The notes under the pieces are model-generated. The model searched no databases, was not told the DNA's origin, and saw only the letters and a program-made list of their open reading frames with translations. DNA of 53,161 nt from an uncultured Oligoflexia bacterium (GTDB lineage Bacteria; Bdellovibrionota; Bacteriovoracia; Bacteriovoracales; Bacteriovoracaceae). Below, piece by piece: positions 39,455-49,268 of this stretch. A program made the position numbers and the translations under genes. Location: NCBI GenBank assembly GCA_937120495.1, contig CAKZJW010000149.1:1-53161 (forward strand). The letters run 5' to 3'. Position 1 is the first letter of the stretch; every line of letters starts with the position of its first letter.

Positions 39455-41188
39455 ATGAGTGATATTTTATTAAGTATAAAAGATCTTTGTGTCGACTTTA
39501 ATACTGGTGACGGTATTGTTCGCGCAGTAAATAATATCTCTTTTGATGTTCCGGCTGGTAAGACAGTTGGTCTTGTTGGAGAGTCTGGATCTGGGAAGTC
39601 GGTTACAAGTTTAGCGGCTATGGGTTTAATCCCTAATCCTCCAGGAAAAATTACAGGTGGAGAAATTCTTTTTAAAGGAAAGGATTTGGTTAAAGCATCT
39701 GAAGAAGAGATGAGAAGAATTAGAGGTAAAGAAATTTCAATGATCTTTCAAGAGCCAATGACTTCTTTGAACCCTGTTTTTAGAGTTGGGGATCAAGTAT
39801 CAGAAATATTAATGCTTCATATGGGAATGACTAAAAAACAAGCTTGGGCAAGGTCAGTAGAGCTTCTTGATCAAGTTGGAATTCCTGATCCACAAAGAAG
39901 TGCTCTAAAGTATCCACATGAGATGAGTGGTGGACAAAAGCAGAGGGTCGTTATTGCAATTGCAATTGCATGTGAGCCAAAACTTCTTATTGCAGATGAG
40001 CCAACAACTGCTCTTGATGTAACGATCCAAAAACAAGTCTTAGATCTTATGTTTGATCTACAAGAAAAATATAAAATGGGATTACTTTTCATTACTCATG
40101 ATCTTGGTGTTATTGCTGATATCGCAGATGATGTAGTTGTTATGTACAGAAGTAATCTTGTTGAACAAGGTGATACAAAGAAAATATTTACAGCAGCAGG
40201 ACATCCATACACAAAAGGATTACTTGCTTGTAGACCCGCTCTTGATAAAAACCCAAAAAGACTACTTACTGTAAGTGACTTTATGGATGAAAGTGGAGCA
40301 GAGATATCTTTGGATGAATCAAAAACTAAAAAAGTAGATAAGGTTTATAATCCTTCGGAAGAGAAAAACCCTGTTCTATTAGAAGTAAATAATCTTCATG
40401 TTGATTTCCCTATTAAAGGTGGCGTTTTTGGACGCACAGTTGATCAGTTTAAGGCAGTTAATAGCGTTTCATTTAAACTTAGAAAAGGAATGACATTAGG
40501 TCTTGTTGGTGAGTCTGGGTGTGGTAAGACAACTCTTGGGCGCTCAATTTTAAGGCTTATTGAGCCAACACAAGGTCAAGTTCTTTACAACGGAATTGAT
40601 TTAACTAAATTAGATAAAAAACAACTTAGAGATATGAGAAGTAAAGTTCAGATTATCTTTCAAGATCCATACTCTTCATTAAATCCAAGAATGACTATAG
40701 AAGAAGTTCTACTTGAACCAATGCTGTTACATAATATTGGTGGATCAAAAGAGGAAAGAATTTCAAAGGCCAAGTGGCTTATGGAAAAAGTTGGATTGAA
40801 GTCTAATCAACTTTCAAGATACCCTCATGAATTCTCAGGTGGTCAAAGACAAAGAATTTGTATCGCAAGGGCACTTGCTGTAAACCCAGAATTTATTATT
40901 TGTGATGAATCTGTTTCAGCTCTAGACGTATCTGTTCAGGCGCAAGTATTAAATTTACTTCTAGATCTTCAGGCAGAGTTTGGATTAACATATATTTTTA
41001 TATCTCACGATTTATCTGTCGTGAACTTTATCTCTGATGAAGTTGCAGTTATGAAAAGTGGAGAAGTTGTAGAACTTGATACCGCTTCAAATGTTTATCT
41101 TAAACCTGAGAAACAGTATACAAAAGATCTTCTTTCTGCGATTCCAAAAGGAATACCAAAAGCTCTTTTGGCAGAACAAAACTTATAA
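39455..41188 (+). CDS. Fused oligopeptide ABC transporter ATPase (OppD-OppF)
   Basis: The 577-residue protein contains two complete ABC ATPases in one chain. The first (1-~265, OppD-like) has [17 protein letters not shown] and [10 protein letters not shown]. The second (~300-577, OppF-like) has [17 protein letters not shown] and [10 protein letters not shown], where Ser replaces the usual Pro of DEP. A linker of ~35 residues joins them. Fusion fixes a 1:1 ratio of the two subunits for the OppBC channel; similar fused forms are known (for example GsiA/YejF). It is the last gene of the unit and is followed by a bidirectional terminator. Confidence 0.93.
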   Translation: MSDILLSIKDLCVDFNTGDGIVRAVNNISFDVPAGKTVGLVGESGSGKSVTSLAAMGLIPNPPGKITGGEILFKGKDLVKASEEEMRRIRGKEISMIFQEPMTSLNPVFRVGDQVSEILMLHMGMTKKQAWARSVELLDQVGIPDPQRSALKYPHEMSGGQKQRVVIAIAIACEPKLLIADEPTTALDVTIQKQVLDLMFDLQEKYKMGLLFITHDLGVIADIADDVVVMYRSNLVEQGDTKKIFTAAGHPYTKGLLACRPALDKNPKRLLTVSDFMDESGAEISLDESKTKKVDKVYNPSEEKNPVLLEVNNLHVDFPIKGGVFGRTVDQFKAVNSVSFKLRKGMTLGLVGESGCGKTTLGRSILRLIEPTQGQVLYNGIDLTKLDKKQLRDMRSKVQIIFQDPYSSLNPRMTIEEVLLEPMLLHNIGGSKEERISKAKWLMEKVGLKSNQLSRYPHEFSGGQRQRICIARALAVNPEFIICDESVSALDVSVQAQVLNLLLDLQAEFGLTYIFISHDLSVVNFISDEVAVMKSGEVVELDTASNVYLKPEKQYTKDLLSAIPKGIPKALLAEQNL

Positions 41189-41212
41189 TCTATTAAAAAG
41201 TAAAATTTGTAG

Positions 41213-42235
41213 TTAAAAAGACGGATTGTTATATCCGTCTTTTTTTATGTAAGAAACGATTATTTCTGTAATTGGAAAAATCAGCAGCGCTATTAAGTCG
41301 AAAACTATTGGAGTTTGAGCAATATCCTTAAAGAAACTAAGAGTAATAAGGATGAATAAATGTGTTATATAGCAAAATCCAAAGTGTTTTGACCAAGATA
41401 AATTTGAAACAAATTTAACGGTAGATGACTTGTTGAGGTAATGCTGTAAAGAATCAAGTACAGACAGTCTAATGATAAAAAGAGTGAAAATAAAATTCCC
41501 CCACATTGTTACCGGTGGCACATTCAGCATATAACAATAAAACTCCGGACCAATGGGGGTGTCATATACTAGACCAAACTGAGTATAACCTAATATAAGT
41601 GCTGGAAGCCAAAAAAGGATTTCAACCTTTTTAAAGCTCTTTTGTTCTTTTATAACTGGTGCGCAAAAATAGGCCAAGATTGGAAGAAATATCCATGGGA
41701 TTAATGGCCAGGCTCCAGCGAAACCTTCTTTACAATTACCAACAAAAATATTCTTAAGAATAAACAAATTAAATGAATCTTGAAAATAATGAGTTGGGAT
41801 AGATAAAAAGAAGATGGAAAAAAGAATTATTGATAAAGATAGACGCTTTATTCGATCAAGAAGGACGACAACGAAATATGAGATGATGATAAAAGGATAA
41901 ATATCCCATTCAAATTGCTCAAAAATATTTTCACTCCACTGAATGAACGGAAGATTTAATAAAGCATGAACGAGGCAAAGAATCCCTACAAAAACAAGAG
42001 GACTTTTAACTCTTTTTTTCTTTAATCCCCAAGTAAAAAAAATGATAAAAATAATTGTATGACCGCTGAAAGGGATATATCTCGATATATTCGCAATAAC
42101 TGGATAAATGAAGCTAGCATCGTTTAAAGGGTTACTATCAAGATAAAAGAGAAACTCATTCAAATGCAAAGTAATGATGGCAAAAATACTTATCAACTTT
42201 AAAAGATTAATGAGGTGTAGTTGGTTTGTTTTCAT
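41213..42235 (-). CDS. Acyltransferase-like multi-pass membrane protein
   Basis: The 340-residue protein has about ten hydrophobic segments. It starts LINLLKLISIFAIITLHLNEF, similar to the first helix of acyltransferase-3 proteins, where a His is essential. A later WPLIPWIFLPILAYF (near residue 180) resembles DUF1624/HGSNAT-type acetyltransferases. Either family would move acyl groups across or at the membrane. Assignment is by eye and tentative. Its last codons lie within the terminator stem. It overlaps the upstream gene by four bases and is the last gene of the five-gene leftward operon. Confidence 0.5.
   Translation of the reverse strand: MKTNQLHLINLLKLISIFAIITLHLNEFLFYLDSNPLNDASFIYPVIANISRYIPFSGHTIIFIIFFTWGLKKKRVKSPLVFVGILCLVHALLNLPFIQWSENIFEQFEWDIYPFIIISYFVVVLLDRIKRLSLSIILFSIFFLSIPTHYFQDSFNLFILKNIFVGNCKEGFAGAWPLIPWIFLPILAYFCAPVIKEQKSFKKVEILFWLPALILGYTQFGLVYDTPIGPEFYCYMLNVPPVTMWGNFIFTLFIIRLSVLDSLQHYLNKSSTVKFVSNLSWSKHFGFCYITHLFILITLSFFKDIAQTPIVFDLIALLIFPITEIIVSYIKKDGYNNPSF
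41215..41247. terminator. Bidirectional Rho-independent terminator
   Basis: A perfect 12-base stem (arms AAAAAGACGGAT and ATCCGTCTTTTT) encloses TGTTAT and is followed by more T residues. It serves the ABC transporter from the left. The left A-run serves as the T-run for the leftward operon. It overlaps the last codons of the leftward acyltransferase-like gene. Confidence 0.9.
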
Positions 42236-42861
42236 GGATAGTAGAGAATTGTTCCTTGTTGTTTATCAACACTTATTTTATCAATAGGGAGTAGAAGTTC
42301 TTTTCCATGTTTTTTAGCTAAGAGTTGAAGTTTTTGAGGAAGCAGTAAATATTCGATATTATTTGAATATTCAAAAATACCAGCTTCCTTTTCTCCCAAT
42401 GTATATCTCCGTAGAAAAAAACTATTGAATTTCTTTTCTATTGAATCCTGTCTTATATTAAATAAATATTTATTTTCTCTAAAACATTTCCACGTTTGAG
42501 AGGCATATGTGCACTTAGAATGATCTAGTGTGCTCCATCGAACTTTAATATTTTTCTTATATATTTCAAGCGTATAAAATACTTTATCTTCTTTCTTATT
42601 ATAACCAATTCCAAAAAGAATTTGAAAATTATATTGATCCTCTTTCCAGTGATCTGTCTTTTGAATGGAATCTTTTAGAATTTTAAAGTCACTTTTTGAA
42701 AGGTATGCTTCCCATGAAAAAATATTCTCAGAAAACCAGCTGTAGTATCTAGAGTAATACGTTGAAAAAAAAGCACTGTTTTTAGGAACTTCATACTTAT
42801 GTGGAGAGAGAGCAAGTGTAAGGATTATTATTGCACAAAGAAAGAATAAGTTTCTTTTCAT
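42232..42861 (-). CDS. Membrane-anchored protein of unknown function
   Basis: No family is recognised in this 209-residue protein. An N-terminal hydrophobic segment (NLFFLCAIIILTLALS) is either a signal peptide or an anchor. The remainder is aromatic-rich and beta-like, with two Cys (SKCTYASQTWKCF) that could form a disulfide outside the cytoplasm. Four-base overlaps on both sides tie it tightly to the spermidine-synthase-like and acyltransferase-like genes. Confidence 0.7.
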   Translation of the reverse strand: MKRNLFFLCAIIILTLALSPHKYEVPKNSAFFSTYYSRYYSWFSENIFSWEAYLSKSDFKILKDSIQKTDHWKEDQYNFQILFGIGYNKKEDKVFYTLEIYKKNIKVRWSTLDHSKCTYASQTWKCFRENKYLFNIRQDSIEKKFNSFFLRRYTLGEKEAGIFEYSNNIEYLLLPQKLQLLAKKHGKELLLPIDKISVDKQQGTILYYP

Positions 42862-44435
42862 ATTCTCTCCGGTTGAAATATAGAAATATAATCGTCTGTC
42901 TGCTTCTCTTTAAATAAATATGATATATCCATGAAATTTTGAAGAGCACCAAGGCTAATACTTATAGGTAATGACTGGTATTCAAATTTTATTTGGTGAA
43001 TACCTTTTTTGGCAAAAAGAAATGGCTGCGTCAGGCCGTATATGAAATATGAATTAAATCCTGCCTTTAAAACAGAGTTTAAAATTTTGGGAGAAAGATG
43101 CTGCTTTGAAGACTCTTTAGGGAAAACAGGAAAATCAAGAACAATATAGCCTTTATCCGCTACTGCGTGTTCAACGAGGCTGTAAAATTCATAACTAAAA
43201 AGTTTAAGTAATTCAGGGTTGTATGGAAATGGAAAATCTATAAAGATAGCTTCAAACTTATCTTTAGTATTTCTTAAATAGTTAATGGCATCATCGATCA
43301 AAACCGTCACTCTGGGATCCTGACTCGCATACGTATCTTTATTTAAATATGAGAGAGTCGGATGATATTTCGCAAGCTCAAGTACTTTACTGTCGAGTTC
43401 CACTTGGGTGATTCGTTTAATTTGCTTATAGTTTTTAAGGTTATTTATTAGAAGTCCATCACCACCACCTAAGATTAATACTGTCGATGGTATTTTTTTA
43501 TTTAAATTAAAAGACCCCTCGGCCATACTCTGGTGATAGACATCAATAGTATGAGTACTTAACTGTGGCCTACGATTAAGGTAGAGAGTAAAATCTCCAT
43601 CAAAGTGTGTTTGCTGTATTGCGGACTCTGTAACCAGATCAATCTTTTGATATTGAGTTTGGTAATGTTCAATCTTTCCGTACTTCTTAACAAGGTTAAA
43701 AAAATCATCTATGTTTTTTGTTTCACTTAAGCTATGCCCCATATAATAGACAGACCTCTGCAAAGATTGAACAAAATCTAATTGTTTTATAGATACAACA
43801 GATAAAAGAAGGGCAGTGCTAAGATAAACGAATTTAAAACGAACTCTTGAATAGAAAAGTAGAATTAATAGATTAATAATATTAAAGATAAAAAATAATG
43901 AAACTTGAATGGAGTCTTTGATTGATAGATCTAAAAAGTAATTAATTAGCGGTCCAGCAATTAAAGCTCCTGTGTAATTTAAAAATAATACTTTGTTTTC
44001 TTCTTTGCTGAATATTTTTAATATCGCTGGAAGTTGAATCCCTGAAACGGCACCAAGCATAAATAAAATAGGTATTGTTATACTATAAGTAACGATTGGA
44101 GATATAAAACTAGGAGCAATGCTTAAAGGGTTGATAAAAAGTATATATAAAGTTGTAAGAAGGGCTATTATAAATAATGAAGACGTTCCAATTAAGGTCA
44201 CTAGAGCTTCAGTAACAAAAAGTGTATTTATTAGTTTTTTTTCTTTTTGAAAGTTCTGTCTGCTGTAATAAAAACCTCCAAATGCTAATCCAATTAAAAA
44301 AGCTGATAGTGCTATCGATTGAGCTCGTAAGCCTTGCCCTGTTAATTCTACTAATTTGGCATTTATAAGCATTGAGTAGCCTAGGCTAGTCAGAGCTGTT
44401 GTCATTGTGAAGAAAATACTAAAAAGATTATGCAT
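42858..44435 (-). CDS. Membrane-fused spermidine synthase-like protein
   Basis: The 525-residue protein has an N-terminal membrane module of about seven helices (residues 1-~215) and a C-terminal Rossmann domain like spermidine synthases. The nucleotide motif reads LILGGGDGLLINNL (near 322), and the acceptor side motif IFIDFPFPYNPELLKLFS (near 395) corresponds to the family's D-x-x-x-P-x-GP-x-x-x-L. The Arg-Glu usually following GGGDGG is absent, so standard aminopropyl transfer is uncertain. It may use another acceptor or be a methyltransferase. It overlaps the membrane-module gene upstream by 8 bases. Confidence 0.78.
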   Translation of the reverse strand: MHNLFSIFFTMTTALTSLGYSMLINAKLVELTGQGLRAQSIALSAFLIGLAFGGFYYSRQNFQKEKKLINTLFVTEALVTLIGTSSLFIIALLTTLYILFINPLSIAPSFISPIVTYSITIPILFMLGAVSGIQLPAILKIFSKEENKVLFLNYTGALIAGPLINYFLDLSIKDSIQVSLFFIFNIINLLILLFYSRVRFKFVYLSTALLLSVVSIKQLDFVQSLQRSVYYMGHSLSETKNIDDFFNLVKKYGKIEHYQTQYQKIDLVTESAIQQTHFDGDFTLYLNRRPQLSTHTIDVYHQSMAEGSFNLNKKIPSTVLILGGGDGLLINNLKNYKQIKRITQVELDSKVLELAKYHPTLSYLNKDTYASQDPRVTVLIDDAINYLRNTKDKFEAIFIDFPFPYNPELLKLFSYEFYSLVEHAVADKGYIVLDFPVFPKESSKQHLSPKILNSVLKAGFNSYFIYGLTQPFLFAKKGIHQIKFEYQSLPISISLGALQNFMDISYLFKEKQTDDYISIFQPERI

Positions 44436-45096
44436 CTATTCCCTCCAAGTAGAGGGTCGTGAGTACAGAATTTAGACTCAGGCGAAAATGATAAACTAGG
44501 ATTAGTGTTATTGCATAGATGCTAGAGCTTATTAAGAGAAATTTTGTTTTAGAGTTAGAACAATAAATTCTAAATAAGACTAATAGAAATATATTTGTAA
44601 CTGTTATGTAAACAAAAGAGCTTGCGAGACCAAGTGTAGGTAAAAAGAAAAATGGAAATAATAAAGTACAGGTAATCATTCCAATATAATCATAAGCGAG
44701 CAACTTTCCATATGCATTTTTGTAGTAATGAAACATTATTGGCAGCTCAAAGCCTGAAAGAATACCAATAAATCCTGCAATAGAATATGCACATAGTTTT
44801 ATATAAATAGGATCGTAATTGGAGATAAGAAGAATTATTATGGGACTAGTTAAACCTAAAGAGAAGATTCCAATCTCAACAAAAGTTAAGATTTTTTTTA
44901 TCTGATAGTTCGCTTTAATCTTTTCAAAAGCTAAAGATCCAATACCTAGAGAAAAAGTAAAAATTGAGATAAGAATATTGTATTGCTTAACTAATGAGCC
45001 AACAATTAAGCTAAATAGTTCTAGATAGAGAAGTTCATATGCGAGAGAGCAAAAAGCAAAACCTGCTGTTAAGAAAAGAACTTTTCTCTTTTGCAC
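44428..45096 (-). CDS. Stand-alone membrane module of the spermidine synthase-like system
   Basis: The 222-residue protein is all membrane helices (about six or seven). It resembles the membrane half of the next gene: SLAYELLYLELFSLIVGS...FTFSLGIGSLAFE here against SLGYSMLINAKLVELTG...AFLIGLAFGGFYYS there. It also has the conserved LSGFELPIMFHYY, matching VSGIQLPAILKIF. Membrane-bound spermidine synthases often carry two such modules in one chain, so the pair looks like a split version. It overlaps the downstream gene by 8 bases. Confidence 0.68.
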   Translation of the reverse strand: MQKRKVLFLTAGFAFCSLAYELLYLELFSLIVGSLVKQYNILISIFTFSLGIGSLAFEKIKANYQIKKILTFVEIGIFSLGLTSPIIILLISNYDPIYIKLCAYSIAGFIGILSGFELPIMFHYYKNAYGKLLAYDYIGMITCTLLFPFFFLPTLGLASSFVYITVTNIFLLVLFRIYCSNSKTKFLLISSSIYAITLILVYHFRLSLNSVLTTLYLEGIDA

Positions 45097-45100
45097 GTAA

Positions 45101-45847
45101 CTACTTCGCCTGAAGGGAACTTAGCATGTCATCAAAGTACCACTCTTTATCATTGTAAAATGATTTATCGGCTCTAAAGAAAAACATATAATTACCTTTA
45201 TTATCACTTCGCTTCACAAAGGCTCCATAAACCTTCTGCGAACCTGAGCTTTTAAGATCTATGACTTGAACACTTCTTAAACCAGATCCACTTGGGGCTT
45301 TAATAGTTCGCGCTTGATAATTAGATCTGATATTGATTCCGTTTAAAAGTGGAATCTTAGACTTTTGCTCCTTAATATACTTAAGACTCATCTCTAGATT
45401 AACTTTTTTAGATGTTGCAATCATTGAGAATTCATTGCTATTGGACTTTCCATACATTATGGCAACTTCGTCATCGTCAGTGTGAATATTTCGGTATTTC
45501 ATCTCTTTTGGAAGAGAGACTTTTAGTTGAGTTTTACTCAAAAACCTCTTTTTTAAGGCTTTTTGATGTTGAAATTCTTTTTCAGCTATAGACACCTCTT
45601 TTGTTTCTTCAACCTTGGGACTATCCTCATCCTTTTTATCAACCACATACTGAGAGAGCTCCTCAACAATGTCCTTTTGTTTACTTTTAAGAATTTGCCT
45701 CATTTTCTTGTCTTGATGAGAAACTTCCGTTTTAGTTATAGTTGCAGGAGGAGCTTTTGAAAATTTTTTATAGATGAAAAATGTTGCTATAATTGGTAGC
45801 AATATTAGTACTTTAGAGCCTTGCTTGTCATTTTTATTTCTAGCCAT
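45101..45847 (-). CDS. Membrane-anchored protein of unknown function
   Basis: No family is recognised in this 248-residue protein. A basic start and one hydrophobic segment (SKVLILLPIIATFFIY) are followed by a charged helical linker (~45-105) and a C-terminal domain of ~140 residues (from LKVSLPKEMKYRN) with mixed alpha/beta character. The topology suggests the domain lies in the periplasm. It is the first gene of the leftward five-gene operon, 4 bases before the membrane module gene, and divergent from the pilin-like genes. Confidence 0.72.
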   Translation of the reverse strand: MARNKNDKQGSKVLILLPIIATFFIYKKFSKAPPATITKTEVSHQDKKMRQILKSKQKDIVEELSQYVVDKKDEDSPKVEETKEVSIAEKEFQHQKALKKRFLSKTQLKVSLPKEMKYRNIHTDDDEVAIMYGKSNSNEFSMIATSKKVNLEMSLKYIKEQKSKIPLLNGINIRSNYQARTIKAPSGSGLRSVQVIDLKSSGSQKVYGAFVKRSDNKGNYMFFFRADKSFYNDKEWYFDDMLSSLQAK

Positions 45848-45858
45848 AATATTTTATT

Positions 45859-45887
45859 TTGCAGTAAATTGTTGTTAGTATTATATC
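45859..45887 (+). promoter_or_regulatory. Possible promoter of the pilin-like genes
   Basis: TTGCAG and TATATC are separated by 17 bases. They lie in the 72-base divergent gap, with the -10 ending 32 bases before the pilin-like ATG. Confidence 0.35.
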
Positions 45888-45919
45888 CTAATATGAATCT
45901 TAACACTTAAAGAGTTAAT

Positions 45920-46819
45920 ATGAAAAATTTTAGAGATTATGGATTTTCACTCATGGAAATAACTGTTTCCATGGCACTTCTTGGAGGGTTGACTCTTGGT
46001 GTTATGAAGCTTGGTTCAGAAGTGTCAACAGCAAAAAGTAGAGGGAATTACCTAATGGATGTTACCTTGTTTGGTAATACATTAAACCATTACCTATATA
46101 CTGAAGCTGCCTGTAAGTATCTATTTACTAAAAGCGAAACTGGTGGCCCTGGAATAATTGTTCCTCAAACTACGTCTCCATTTAATCTTGGTCCCTTTAG
46201 GTTTCAGGGAAAGCAGAACATTGTAACTGGGACAAAACTAAATAACTTTGAAATTCGAAATCTTGTCGCTAGGCAGGAATTAACAAGTCTTCCTACGACA
46301 AAAATAAACGGACAAGACGTAAAGAAAACGATTGTTGAAATTTCTCTTACTGTTGGACCAAAACGCGTGGATGTGTCTGGAGTACAAGAGCAACTAAATA
46401 AAGTTTTGACAAAAACAGAATCCAAATTCTCTTATAATGTACCAGTCATCTCAAAAGCAAATGGTGAAATCGTCAGTTGTGGGGATGCAAAAGACTTGAA
46501 AGAGATTTGTAACTCTACTTTGGGTGAGTATAATGAAATAACTAAAGCTTGTGATTTTAAAAATACATGTAAAGCAACGGGAACTATCTTTGAATTAACA
46601 TGCAGTGCTGCTAGTTCTGCTAATGCGGGTAGATGTGATACAAGTAAATTTGGTCCAACTGTAAATAACCAATTCTCAAACACAACGTCTTGCCCTTCAG
46701 GAAGTGCCGCTACGCAAACAGGTTATGAAACTTGGGATCATAATATTGATTGCGGAAAGAAATGTAATTCAAAAATTACGAATCATTCAAGGTGGTATAT
46801 TTGTATGGAGTGCCCTTAG
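45920..46819 (+). CDS. Prepilin-like protein with Cys-rich C-terminus
   Basis: The 299-residue precursor has a type IV/type II pilin leader: cleavage between Gly8 and Phe9 in DYGFSLMEITVSMALLGG, with the conserved Glu at mature position 5. A hydrophobic helix follows. The C-terminal half contains some ten Cys in CN/CK-type pairs (~190-299), far more than a normal pseudopilin, and ends in WYICMECP. It could be a minor pilin with an adhesive or ligand-binding tip. The next gene starts 4 bases after its stop and also encodes a pilin-like protein. Confidence 0.8.
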   Translation: MKNFRDYGFSLMEITVSMALLGGLTLGVMKLGSEVSTAKSRGNYLMDVTLFGNTLNHYLYTEAACKYLFTKSETGGPGIIVPQTTSPFNLGPFRFQGKQNIVTGTKLNNFEIRNLVARQELTSLPTTKINGQDVKKTIVEISLTVGPKRVDVSGVQEQLNKVLTKTESKFSYNVPVISKANGEIVSCGDAKDLKEICNSTLGEYNEITKACDFKNTCKATGTIFELTCSAASSANAGRCDTSKFGPTVNNQFSNTTSCPSGSAATQTGYETWDHNIDCGKKCNSKITNHSRWYICMECP

Positions 46820-46822
46820 AAT

Positions 46823-47683
46823 ATGAAAGGTCTAAAGATTCTTTTTACGAGCCAATCTGGAAGCGTAATGGTTCCACTCGTTGTAACTCAAGCATTGCTT
46901 ATTGCTGCAATAATGTGGTTTCAAAATATAAGTACTGTCGCAAATAATGGAATTAAATCTTCAAGAGTAAAAATTACAGAAAACGACTTAAAACAAAACC
47001 TTGAGAATCTTTTTTATGATCCTAGAGTGTGTACTTCTCTTTTTAAGAATAAAAATATTCAAGCAGCTTTTGTTCCTAATATGTATAAAGATAGAAAGTA
47101 TGACCACGGAGCAAGCTTTTTCCCAGCAAACCCTGTGAATGTAACGATTGAAGGAAGAAGTATGCAACTTCGACCTACGGCCACTGAGCCAATCGTGAGA
47201 TCAAATTCAGGATTTGTAATTAAAAATATTAAATTTAAACGAATCCTTGAAGGATTATTTAGGCATAATGTGCGTAGAGATAGTTTGTCTTCAGCTCACC
47301 CTTACTTAGAAGTTGGGCTTGGTGAAATAATTGTTTATATTGAAAGAAATCACCTAAAAAAACAAGAATTGAAAAAGAAGAAAAAACTTTTTTTTAACGT
47401 AATGTTTTACTATGATCCTAGGACTCCAAACAGGAAACTTCACAGTTGTTTTTCTCCTTATTCAGATGCTGCTCTTTGTACAATGTCCGGTGGGACTTAC
47501 AATTCAGACATAGGGGTTAGCCCTGAATATACATGTGAACCGGATGTTTCATGTTATATTGGAAAGCAAGGATTTACTTCAAACCCTAGTTCATGTGTTG
47601 CACCGTTTTCAGCTTCAAGAATTAAGGGAAATCCGGCGCTATATTTATGTGAGTGGTGTAATAGAAAACCTGTTCATCCGTAA
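46823..47683 (+). CDS. Pilin-like (PilX/GspK-type) protein
   Basis: The 286-residue protein has a short basic start and SQSGSVMVPLVVTQALLIAAIMW, like the leader and helix of PilX/GspK pseudopilins, which lack the usual Glu at position 5. A region of mixed structure follows. The C-terminal ~70 residues contain seven Cys, and the end (YLCEWCNRKPVHP) mirrors the end of the neighbour (WYICMECP). The two probably act together at a pilus tip. No assembly ATPase, secretin or prepilin peptidase is in the window. Confidence 0.7.
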   Translation: MKGLKILFTSQSGSVMVPLVVTQALLIAAIMWFQNISTVANNGIKSSRVKITENDLKQNLENLFYDPRVCTSLFKNKNIQAAFVPNMYKDRKYDHGASFFPANPVNVTIEGRSMQLRPTATEPIVRSNSGFVIKNIKFKRILEGLFRHNVRRDSLSSAHPYLEVGLGEIIVYIERNHLKKQELKKKKKLFFNVMFYYDPRTPNRKLHSCFSPYSDAALCTMSGGTYNSDIGVSPEYTCEPDVSCYIGKQGFTSNPSSCVAPFSASRIKGNPALYLCEWCNRKPVHP

Positions 47684-47688
47684 CCAAA

Positions 47689-49149
47689 TCATTTAATAAA
47701 AACATTTTTATCAAAAAGATTTCCTTTCAGAATAAGAAAAATAGTTGCAACGCCAAATCCCCAATAGACATTCCATTGCCAAGGCCATTGAAGTATATTG
47801 TTATTTAGATAAACAGCAAGAGCTCCTAGAGCATATGAGCCAATTACTGCTTTTGCATCAATCGTTGCTTTTGAGTAGTTTGGCCAAATAATACTTGCAA
47901 AGAATAATGCAAGTAAAGATCCAGCTGTCCAAGATGTGACTTTAAGTCCAAGTATCAAAAGCCCATCTGAATTTGATGCAATCAAAGCAACAATAAGGAG
48001 CAGGATCGTGATTACAAGTGTATCTCTTTTGTACATAAAACTAATTTCTTTTTTATCAGAAGACTCATGGTGAGCAATATCGTTATAGAAACAAGAAGAT
48101 AATGCATTAATTGTTGAATCAAGAGTACTCATTGTTGCTGCTAATACACCGGCAACCATAAGCCCTTTTAGCCCAGCAGGGAAGTATTCAGTTATAAAGT
48201 AAGCAAAGAGTTTATCATTCGCTATATCGGGAGGTGTGTTTGTTTGATAGTAGCTCCACAGTAGGGCTCCAATACTTAAAAATAGTATCGCAACAGCGAT
48301 AGAGACAAAGGTAGATAGTATAATTGCTCGCTGTGCACCCTTCATACTTTTATTGGCAGTTAGACGTTGAACAAAGTCTTGGTCAACCCCATGTGTCGCC
48401 ATGTCAAAAAGAATTCCACCAATCACACCAGTAATAAATGGCCATGGATTACTAAAATCGAAAAAATCCATCTTTCCATTATCAAAGGCAAGGCTAATCA
48501 TTTCTGACCAATTAGAATGTGCGACTTCTGGTATTAAGTAGTGAGCTACCAATCCACCAATTATAAAAAGAGCCATTTGTACCATGTCAGTTCTAACAAC
48601 AGCTTTTAAGCCACCGATTAAAGTATAGAAAAAAGTAATGATACAAATAATAGTAACAGCGGTGTAAATTGAAAGATTAAAAAATTGAGCGACTAGAATT
48701 GAACCCGAGAAAAGTCTAACTCCAACAGCAAGTAATTTATTTAAAAAATAAAAGGAGGCCACAGCTCTCTGTCCATTTTTATTCCCTCTTTTTGCCATAA
48801 CTGAATAAATTGTAATTCCCTTATTATAGACATTAGGAATAACTAAAATCGCAATGAGTATTCTACCAAATAGGGCACCAATATAGATTTGTATAAAAGA
48901 AAAATTGGAACCATAAGCGAATGCTGGAATTCCTAAAAACGTTAAAGCAGAAACTTCGGTTGCAATTATAGAGCATAATGACTCAGTAAAAGTAAGACTT
49001 TTATTTGCCAAATATTGCTCTTCAATAAGATTAGTTGAAGTGCCTTGACCTGTTGGTTTTTTACCTGACTTAAACGCAAGGATAAAGATTCCGGTGAGGT
49101 AAATCGCTAAGACAAGATAATCGATTGCTGTTATTTCAATATTTTCCAT
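47689..49149 (-). CDS. Sodium:solute symporter (SSS family)
   Basis: The 486-residue membrane protein fits the SSS family (sugar, proline, vitamin and sialic-acid symporters) with about 13 helices. It begins with ITAIDYLVLAIYLTGIFILAFKSG and contains SLCSIIATEVSALTFLGIPAFAYG (near residue 60), matching the family's Na-site helix, and AATMSTLDSTINALSS (near 335), the second Na-site helix. The substrate cannot be read from sequence. It converges on the pilin-like gene with a gap of 5 bases. Confidence 0.9.
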   Translation of the reverse strand: MENIEITAIDYLVLAIYLTGIFILAFKSGKKPTGQGTSTNLIEEQYLANKSLTFTESLCSIIATEVSALTFLGIPAFAYGSNFSFIQIYIGALFGRILIAILVIPNVYNKGITIYSVMAKRGNKNGQRAVASFYFLNKLLAVGVRLFSGSILVAQFFNLSIYTAVTIICIITFFYTLIGGLKAVVRTDMVQMALFIIGGLVAHYLIPEVAHSNWSEMISLAFDNGKMDFFDFSNPWPFITGVIGGILFDMATHGVDQDFVQRLTANKSMKGAQRAIILSTFVSIAVAILFLSIGALLWSYYQTNTPPDIANDKLFAYFITEYFPAGLKGLMVAGVLAATMSTLDSTINALSSCFYNDIAHHESSDKKEISFMYKRDTLVITILLLIVALIASNSDGLLILGLKVTSWTAGSLLALFFASIIWPNYSKATIDAKAVIGSYALGALAVYLNNNILQWPWQWNVYWGFGVATIFLILKGNLFDKNVFIK

Positions 49150-49268
49150 GACTTGTATTACAAAAAAATACTAATTTAATCAAATAATTTTAGAAAGATA
49201 ATTATTCAGGATTATAGGTAAAAAACCGATAAAGTACTGTGATTTAAGGATAAATCATTAAAGGATAT

